A stretch of 64,000 nucleotides of DNA from Cohnella sp. GbtcB17 (GTDB taxonomy: Bacteria > Bacillota > Bacilli > Paenibacillales > Paenibacillaceae): positions 1-64,000 of the forward strand of contig NZ_JAGXJW010000050.1 of assembly GCF_019091135.1 (NCBI RefSeq). Reading direction: 5' to 3'. Shown here piece by piece: positions 58,872-64,000 of the stretch (position 1 is the first letter of the stretch; each line of letters opens with the position of its first letter). A model generated the notes under the pieces. It saw nothing but the letters and a program-made list of their open reading frames with translations, did not search any database and had not been told where the DNA came from. The position numbers were made by a program, and so were the translations under genes.

Positions 58872-60449
58872 TTAGTGCTGCGCCGCGTAAGCTTCCGCCT
58901 CCGCAGCCGGATCCATGCGTTCGCGGCTCATGAGGAGCGCGGCGGCGAGCGCCAGTACGGCCGGGATCAGACTCCACATAAAGGTGGCCGAAATGGAGGA
59001 CGAGAGGCCGTCGGTGACCTTGGCCAGCAGGTCGTGCGGAATATGCGAGCGCGCAGCGGGCTCCATCAGCGCATGCGGGTCGCTCAGGTTAAGCCCGCCG
59101 AGGCCGTCGGTTCCGGCATTTCCGCCTGCGCCTTCGTTCGCGGCTGCGTCGCTGCCTCCGCCCAGCGCATCCGACAGCTTGCGGGCCATCGCGTGGCTTT
59201 GGATGATGCCGAACACCGTGATGCCGAGCGTCATGCCCAGCGAGCGCAGGAAGTTTAGCGTCGAGCTGGCGGAGCCTCGCTTGTTCGCCGGCAGGGCGTG
59301 AATAGCGGCGTTGCCCAGCACGGAGAAGGTCGCGCCGACGCCGAGACCGACGAGCACCATATATACCGTGACGATCCAGCGCGGCGTATCCGACGTCAGC
59401 GTCGTCAGCAGCGCGATGCCGGCGACGAGAATGACGACGTTCGGAATAAGGATCGTGCGGTAGGACAGCTTGTTGAGCAGGCTGCCGCCGGGCGTCGCGG
59501 TCACGACCGTGCCCAGCATCATCGGGAGCAGCACCATGCCCGAGTTGGTGGCAGAGCCGCCCAATACGCCTTGCATGTAGATGGGGATGTAAACCGACGC
59601 GGTAATGAAGGCGGCGCCACTCAGCATGGCGAGCGCATTGCTCGTCGCGTACAGTCTGCTGCGGAACATCGCAAACGAGATGATGGGCTCTACTGCGCGC
59701 CGTTCCGCCCATACGAACAGCAGCGCGAGCGCGGCGGCTCCCGCGAACAAGCCGATAATTTCCGCGGAGTCCCAGGCGAACGTCTTGCCGCCGAGCTCCA
59801 TGGCGAACACGAGACAGACGATTGTGCCGACGAGCGCGGCCGCGCCGGTCCAGTCGATGACTTGTCGTTCGTGCTGCGCCGACTCTTTATAGAAGAAGGC
59901 GATCATGGCGAATGCGATCAGTCCGAGCGGCAGGTTGATGTAGAAGATCCAGTTCCACCCGATATGATCCGTGATATAGGCGCCGAGCAGCGGTCCAAAG
60001 ATGCTGGAGAGGCCGAATACCGCGCCGAACAGGCCGCCCAGCTTGCCCCGGCTCTCCGGCGGCACGGCGTCGAACATGATGGTGAACGCGATCGGCACGA
60101 GCGCGCCCGCTCCGATTCCCTGAACGGCCCGGAACAGGCTGAGCTGCAGGATCGAATCCGCCGTGCCGCACAGGGCCGAGCCGATCATGAAGCAGACGAT
60201 GCCGAAAACGAAGAAGCGCTTGCGCCCGTACATATCCGACAGTTTGCCGAAAATCGGCATGCCCGCCATTTCCGCGACCATGTAGGCCGACGTTACCCAT
60301 ACGAATTTGTCGAGACCGCCGAGCTCTCCGATGATGGAGCCCATGGCCGTCGCGGTGATGGAGTTGTCCATCGAGGCCATCAGGATGGAGAGCAGGAGCC
60401 CTGCGATCACGATGCCGGTGTTTTGCGTTGTTCGTACCACTCGAATCAT
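58872..60449 (-). CDS. DHA2-family MFS multidrug exporter (EmrB/QacA type)
   Basis: A 525-residue membrane protein with about 14 hydrophobic segments. I use the ATG at 60449; the GTG at 60440 has better spacing from AAAGGA and is possible. Family motifs are LMASMDNSITATAMGSI in segment 1, GKLSDMYGRKRFFVFGI (motif A) and GIGAGALVPIAFTIMFD. DHA2 pumps export drugs, dyes or lipids with proton antiport. A Gly- and Ala-rich loop near 450-470 is a mild oddity. An inverted repeat upstream at 60513-60528 may bind a repressor; no TetR gene is adjacent. Confidence 0.92.
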   Translation of the reverse strand: MIRVVRTTQNTGIVIAGLLLSILMASMDNSITATAMGSIIGELGGLDKFVWVTSAYMVAEMAGMPIFGKLSDMYGRKRFFVFGIVCFMIGSALCGTADSILQLSLFRAVQGIGAGALVPIAFTIMFDAVPPESRGKLGGLFGAVFGLSSIFGPLLGAYITDHIGWNWIFYINLPLGLIAFAMIAFFYKESAQHERQVIDWTGAAALVGTIVCLVFAMELGGKTFAWDSAEIIGLFAGAAALALLFVWAERRAVEPIISFAMFRSRLYATSNALAMLSGAAFITASVYIPIYMQGVLGGSATNSGMVLLPMMLGTVVTATPGGSLLNKLSYRTILIPNVVILVAGIALLTTLTSDTPRWIVTVYMVLVGLGVGATFSVLGNAAIHALPANKRGSASSTLNFLRSLGMTLGITVFGIIQSHAMARKLSDALGGGSDAAANEGAGGNAGTDGLGGLNLSDPHALMEPAARSHIPHDLLAKVTDGLSSSISATFMWSLIPAVLALAAALLMSRERMDPAAEAEAYAAQH

Positions 60450-60512
60450 TCCTTTGCGCTGGTTTAGTTCTGTTCGTTCTTGCTGTCTGTATTCATTGTA
60501 TGGGAGCGTCCT

Positions 60513-60528
60513 TGACAACAGTCTGTCA
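60513..60528. promoter_or_regulatory. Inverted repeat upstream of the exporter
   Basis: TGACA (60513-60517) and TGTCA (60524-60528) form an inverted repeat with six bases between, in the divergent region between the exporter and the HAD gene. It suits a TetR-type operator. Confidence 0.4.
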
Positions 60529-60622
60529 GTATTCGCGAGATTTCCGTTTACGCAGGGACGATTTTGTTAGATGATAAGAGGAATGGTTTCGAAATAGACA
60601 GACGACAGGATGGGGAGCTGGC

Positions 60623-61420
60623 ATGAGCTACAAAATCGTGTTTTTCGATATCGACGGAACGTTGGTGGACGAGGAGAAGCGCATTCCGGAGGATACGCGC
60701 CTCGCGATCGCGGAGTTGAAGGCGAACGGGATCGAGCCGGTTATCGCGACCGGACGCGCTCCGTACTTTTTCAAATGGCTGCTGGAGGAGCTCGACATCG
60801 AGTCGTTCGTCAGCCTGAACGGCGGCTATGTCGTGTATAAGGGGAAGGAGCTGTACGAGAGGCGAATTCCGATCGTGGACCTGGAAAAGCTCGTCGAGCT
60901 CTCGGGACGCGCAGGGCATCCGCTCGTATTCGAGGGCAAGGCGGCCTACCATACGAACTATGAGAACGACGACGGCGTCTGGAAAGCCGTCGATTCTCTT
61001 CGCGTGGAGCGGCCCGGGTTCAATGCCGATTTTTGGCGGGGAGAGGGCATTTATCAGGTGTTCCTTCACTGCACGGAAGGCGAGGAAGCTGCCTACTTGC
61101 CGGAGCTGCCGGGCCTGCGGTTCATCCGCTGGCATCCGAACGCGCTGGACGTGCTGCCGCATACCGGCTCCAAGGCCGAGGGCATTCAGGCGATGCTGGA
61201 CGCGCTCGGCATTCCGGCCGAAGAAGCGATCGCCTTCGGTGACGGCTTGAACGACAAGGAGATGCTCGAGCTCGTCGGCCTCGGTATTGCAATGGGCAAC
61301 AGCCATCCCGAGCTGCTGGCGCATGCGGACTATGTGACGGCGCGCGCGGACGAGGGCGGCATCCGTCAAGGGCTGGTCTATGCGAAATGCATTCCTGACG
61401 GCAAGGAGGCGGCGGTGTGA
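60623..61420 (+). CDS. Cof-type HAD-IIB phosphatase
   Basis: A 265-residue protein with GGGGAG before ATG. VFFDIDGTLVDEEKRIPED is HAD motif 1, VIATGRAPYFFKWL is motif 2, and AIAFGDGLNDKEMLELVGLG is motif 4. The large middle cap places it in class IIB (Cof/YbiV). Such enzymes dephosphorylate sugar phosphates or cofactor precursors. Its TGA overlaps the GTG start of the NUDIX gene, so they are translationally coupled. Confidence 0.93.
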   Translation: MSYKIVFFDIDGTLVDEEKRIPEDTRLAIAELKANGIEPVIATGRAPYFFKWLLEELDIESFVSLNGGYVVYKGKELYERRIPIVDLEKLVELSGRAGHPLVFEGKAAYHTNYENDDGVWKAVDSLRVERPGFNADFWRGEGIYQVFLHCTEGEEAAYLPELPGLRFIRWHPNALDVLPHTGSKAEGIQAMLDALGIPAEEAIAFGDGLNDKEMLELVGLGIAMGNSHPELLAHADYVTARADEGGIRQGLVYAKCIPDGKEAAV

Positions 61421-61983
61421 GCTTGGAAGTGAAGTTTTGCTCGTCGTGCGGGTCCCCCATGGAGACGCGCGACGTCGACGGCACGCCGCGGCGCGCCTGC
61501 ACCGCATGCAGCTTCGTGCATTGGGGCAATTACAGCATCGGCGTCGGCGCGCTCGTGGAGCGCGACGGCAAGATTCTGCTCGTGCGCAGGGCGCAGGAGC
61601 CGGGCAAAGGGTACTGGACGAATCCGGGCGGTTACGCGGAGCAGCTGGAGCAGATCGACGAGACGGTGCGGCGCGAGGTGCTGGAGGAGACCGGTATCGA
61701 GGCGGTCGTGACGGGTGTGGCGGCGCTGCGGGATCAGCCGAGAGCCGTGCACAACCTGTACGTCGCCTTCTCGATGACGTACGCCGGCGGCGAAGCGGTG
61801 CCGGACGGCGTGGAGGTGGACGCGGCGGGTTTCTACTCGCTGGCGGACATGGAGACGATGAACGTCGCGCCGTTCACGCGCTGGCTCGTCGACGTCGCGT
61901 TAAAGCGCGGCGGTTCCGCAGGCCTCGCCGTCGACCAAGCGCCAATCGTGCCGCTGCCGGGGTACGGATTGTTTCGCATATAA
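61417..61983 (+). CDS. NUDIX hydrolase with N-terminal zinc ribbon
   Basis: A 188-residue protein starting at GTG within the previous stop (GTGA). Residues 8-32 have two CxxC pairs (FCSSCGSP and ACTACSF), a zinc ribbon like that of NudC-type proteins. The NUDIX box runs over residues 71-93: GG, then REVLEETGIEAVV, with all expected glutamates. It hydrolyses a nucleoside diphosphate derivative. The HAD-NUDIX pair suggests cofactor or nucleotide clean-up. Confidence 0.92.
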   Translation: MSLEVKFCSSCGSPMETRDVDGTPRRACTACSFVHWGNYSIGVGALVERDGKILLVRRAQEPGKGYWTNPGGYAEQLEQIDETVRREVLEETGIEAVVTGVAALRDQPRAVHNLYVAFSMTYAGGEAVPDGVEVDAAGFYSLADMETMNVAPFTRWLVDVALKRGGSAGLAVDQAPIVPLPGYGLFRI

Positions 61984-62004
61984 GCGGCGGTCGGGCCGAA
62001 ATAT

Positions 62005-62163
62005 GTAGTCGTCCTGCCATAAGTAACCTCTGGGCCGCTATTGCACGCCGGAGTGGGGCCGCGCAGATATACGTAACTTTTGTGCCGCTATTGCACGCCA
62101 GAGTGGGGTTTCACGCAGCGATAAGTAACTTTTATGCCGCTATTACTCGCCAGAGTGGGTACA
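62005..62163. repeat. Array H: three units of 50-52 bp
   Basis: GTAAC starts at 62023, 62073 and 62125. The shared part reads GTAACTTTTGTGCCGCTATT with linkers such as GCACGCCAGAGTGGGG. GCCGCTATTGC also occurs in array A read on the other strand. It lies between the NUDIX stop codon and a terminator, so it is probably transcribed. Confidence 0.75.
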
Positions 62164-62164
62164 T

Positions 62165-62216
62165 CAAAAAAAGCAGCATCGGGATCGTCGTTTCTGACGC
62201 CCGAGCTGCTTTTTTG
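62165..62216. terminator. Bidirectional terminator
   Basis: AAAAAAGCAGC and GCTGCTTTTTT form the outer stem with CGGG/CCCG inside. It serves the NUDIX gene and the convergent PPOX-type gene. Confidence 0.88.
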
Positions 62217-62230
62217 AAATGCAATGTGTG

Positions 62231-62647
62231 TTATGACGGGCGCCAAGCCTGCTGCTCCCCGTCTTTTTCCGTGTACAGAACGAGCGTCGGTATGAGCTTC
62301 AGGATCACGTAGTCGGGATCATGCGGGCCGTCGAGCCACTTTTCGAAGTAGCCTTTCCACACGTCCGACTTCAGCTCCTCGTCCGTCGAGATCGCGACCT
62401 CGCCCTGTACTTCGACGATCTCGCCCGGCCATAGTCGGCCTTCGAGGCCGAGCAGTAAGGACGCCTTCGGATTCGCCTCGAGCTCGTCGACTTTGTGCGT
62501 GTCGCGGTGGGTCGCCAGCAGGATCGTCAGGCCGTCGTTGAACACTCTCATATATCGCAGCGAAGGCTGGCCGTCGTGGGCGGTCGCGAACGCCCCGAAC
62601 TTATATTTTCCTATCGCCTCTGTCAGCTTCTTTTCCAGATCGCTCAT
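62231..62647 (-). CDS. Pyridoxamine-phosphate-oxidase-fold flavin-binding protein
   Basis: A 138-residue protein with GAAGGGAG before ATG. It has the split-barrel PPOX pattern: AFATAHDGQPSLRYMRVFND, ILLATHRDTHKVDELEANPK, and EIVEVQGEVAISTDEEL. Members of this general-stress group (YzzA/YdaG-like) bind FMN or F420-like cofactors, and the reaction is often unknown. It is about the usual length. It stands alone between two repeat arrays. Confidence 0.88.
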   Translation of the reverse strand: MSDLEKKLTEAIGKYKFGAFATAHDGQPSLRYMRVFNDGLTILLATHRDTHKVDELEANPKASLLLGLEGRLWPGEIVEVQGEVAISTDEELKSDVWKGYFEKWLDGPHDPDYVILKLIPTLVLYTEKDGEQQAWRPS

Positions 62648-62819
62648 GCGGATCAGCTCCCTTCAAAATTGGTCTCGATTATCGTACCCTGAACTTGGAA
62701 TCGCCAACCAACCGAGCGATCTCCCTCGCGAAGCCGGACTTCGGCCGCGGCCGCGACATTCAGTTTGTGCCGCGAGCGGAGGCCGCAGGATGCGGTTGAG
62801 CCCCGATGCTCGGCTCTTC

Positions 62820-63125
62820 GGCGGAGATGTGCGATAAAATCGCATAACTTGGCTGCGGCTCGGCCCTTCGGCATGAGATGTGCGATAGAATCGCATAACT
62901 CGGCCGCTGCTCGGCCATTCGGCGCGAGATGTGCGATAGAATCGCATAACTCGGCCGCTGCTCGGCCTTTCGGCGCGAGATGTGCGATAGAATCGCATAA
63001 TTCGGCCGCTGCTCGGCCTTTCGGCGCGAGATGTGCGATAAAATCGCATAACTCTGCCGCTTCTGGGCCATTCAGCTTGAGATGTGCGATAAAATCGCCT
63101 AACTCCGCTGCTGCTCAGCCCTGCT
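62820..63125. repeat. Tandem array I: six 51-bp units, inverted relative of array B
   Basis: GTGCGAT begins at 62829, 62880, 62931, 62982, 63033 and 63084, exactly 51 bp apart. The reverse complement of a unit matches array B over most of its length, including the GTTATGCGAT core; by eye about 43 of 51 positions agree. The rest of the gap (62648-62819 and 63126-63205) has no supported gene. Confidence 0.92.
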
Positions 63126-63205
63126 CGCCCCCTGCGGCGCCAGATGCGCGGCTCATCCGGCTCGAATTGCTGCCGGAAATCCCGCTCGCTCGCCCGCAAC
63201 ACACT

Positions 63206-64000
63206 TCACCCGCGCTCCCCCTCGCCGGCAAGCCTCTCATAGGAAGAACGATACGCACGGGGCGCAAGCCCCGTGATTTTTTTGAACACATCCAGGAAGT
63301 GGCCCCTGTCCTGATAGCCCACCGTCTCCGCGATCTCCTGAACGGACAACCGCGTGTGCCGCAGCAGTTCGCAGCTTCGTTCGATCCGCAGCCGCTGGAC
63401 GTACGGGCTGAAGGCGAGCCCGGTCGCTTTGGCGAACAGCCGGTAAAAATGCCGCTCGCTCATACCGGCCGCTTCAGCTGCCTGCGCAGCCGTGATCGGC
63501 GAGGCCAGAGAGGCGCGGATGAAGGCAAGCGCGTCCTCGATACCGCCCGCATATCCCGCATGTCCCGCACGTGCGTCTTCCCGCTCGTCCGCAAGCCTCC
63601 GTTCGATCTCCGTCAGCAGCACGACGAACAGCGCATAGATACGAGTCTCGTAGCCTGTTCGCCGCCCGACGAACTCCGAGTAGGCCGTCGAGAAAAAGGC
63701 ATCGAAGGCGCCGGTCCGGTCCTGCAACTTCCGCCAGCCGCCGCCGTCTCCCGGCGCAAGGTCCAGGCAAGCCAGCGCATGCTCAAGCCGTTCCAGTCCC
63801 GGGAAGCCGCGAAGCGCTTCGGCCATACGTTCGGCCTCGAAAATAAAATTGTAAACGACAAGCGGCTTGCCCGCGCTCGCCGAGCTTGGACGGAACACAT
63901 GCGAAGCGCCAAGCGGCAGCGTAAAAAGGTCTCCGCGGCGCACGCGCAGCCGCTCTTCTCCAATATATTGATGCCCTTCGCCTTCGCCGACGTAGCAGAT
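63206..64000 (-). CDS. AraC-family regulator, N terminus beyond the window
   Basis: The frame is open to the right edge, so the 264 codons seen lack the start. The first residues (ICYVGEGEG, then LRVRRGDLFTLPLGASHVFR) are the end of a cupin sensor domain. The C-terminal 100 residues are the AraC DNA-binding domain (ITAAQAAEAAGMSERHFYRL, then QEIAETVGYQDRGHFLDVF). A complete protein should have roughly 20-40 more N-terminal residues. The target genes are unknown because they would lie to the right. Confidence 0.9.
   Translation of the reverse strand: MCYVGEGEGHQYIGEERLRVRRGDLFTLPLGASHVFRPSSASAGKPLVVYNFIFEAERMAEALRGFPGLERLEHALACLDLAPGDGGGWRKLQDRTGAFDAFFSTAYSEFVGRRTGYETRIYALFVVLLTEIERRLADEREDARAGHAGYAGGIEDALAFIRASLASPITAAQAAEAAGMSERHFYRLFAKATGLAFSPYVQRLRIERSCELLRHTRLSVQEIAETVGYQDRGHFLDVFKKITGLAPRAYRSSYERLAGEGERG

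Noticed and set aside
62663..63202. 179-residue minus-strand frame across array I
   Set aside because: It is built from 51-bp units (RFYRTSRAEWPSSGRVM-like repeats) with no ribosome site or other support.

Overview
The window looks like a chromosomal segment of a GC-rich, spore-former-type Firmicute, most likely Paenibacillaceae such as Cohnella or a high-GC Paenibacillus. This is inferred from strong GGAGG ribosome sites, frequent GTG/TTG starts, SLH-anchored surface proteins, many AraC/LacI/DeoR/GntR regulators beside glycoside hydrolases, and Bacillus-type genes such as csaA and glcDF. No rRNA, tRNA, prophage or insertion sequence was recognised.

Layout. 0-13 kb is a carbohydrate locus: two GH172 (DUF2961) proteins, a DUF4185 lipoprotein, a sugar ABC importer (binding protein and two permeases), a DUF6259 protein, a helical-barrel protein, and AraC and LacI regulators. 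GH172 next to DUF4185 is the pair known from D-arabinan degradation, which makes arabinan-like or other furanoside glycans the leading guess. 13-14.7 kb holds a GntR/FCD regulator with an SDR. 14.8-18.8 kb is a tightly packed trio: a two-domain KaiC/RAD55-like ATPase whose second P-loop is lost, a small winged-helix protein, and a GAF/LuxR regulator. 19.3-22.1 kb is glcDF. 22.6-28.9 kb is a sugar cassette: class I aldolase, Gfo/Idh dehydrogenase and PfkB kinase, then a D-lyxose-type isomerase, a DUF4432 epimerase-like protein and a DeoR regulator. 29-40 kb is mixed housekeeping and accessory genes: VOC proteins, MFS and TSUP transporters, a stalk-domain protein, TetR, a nuclease-fold protein behind a possible attenuator, an FMN reductase, a pyruvyltransferase, csaA, and a MerR/aldo-keto reductase pair. 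40.8-43.1 kb is a GH29 fucosidase with a divergent AraC regulator. 44-45 kb is an orphan ParB. 45.3-57.2 kb holds two divergent SLH surface proteins, one of about 2,680 residues. The end contains a cupin, a nucleotidase, a DHA2 exporter, HAD and NUDIX enzymes, a PPOX-type protein and an AraC regulator cut by the window end.

The most unusual signal is non-coding. Nine intergenic tandem arrays (3 to 12 units each) lie in these 64 kb. Six have a period of exactly 51 bp; the other three are close to it (51-52, 50-52 and 50-59). Their sequences mostly differ from array to array, but each unit carries an AT-tipped dyad core of about 20-25 bp and a GC-rich linker. The arrays at 25.9 and 62.8 kb are the same family in opposite orientation. 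I know of no described function for such a family. A second oddity is a leader of about 115 bp present upstream of both the giant SLH gene and the following cupin gene, so that it flanks the SLH gene as direct repeats.
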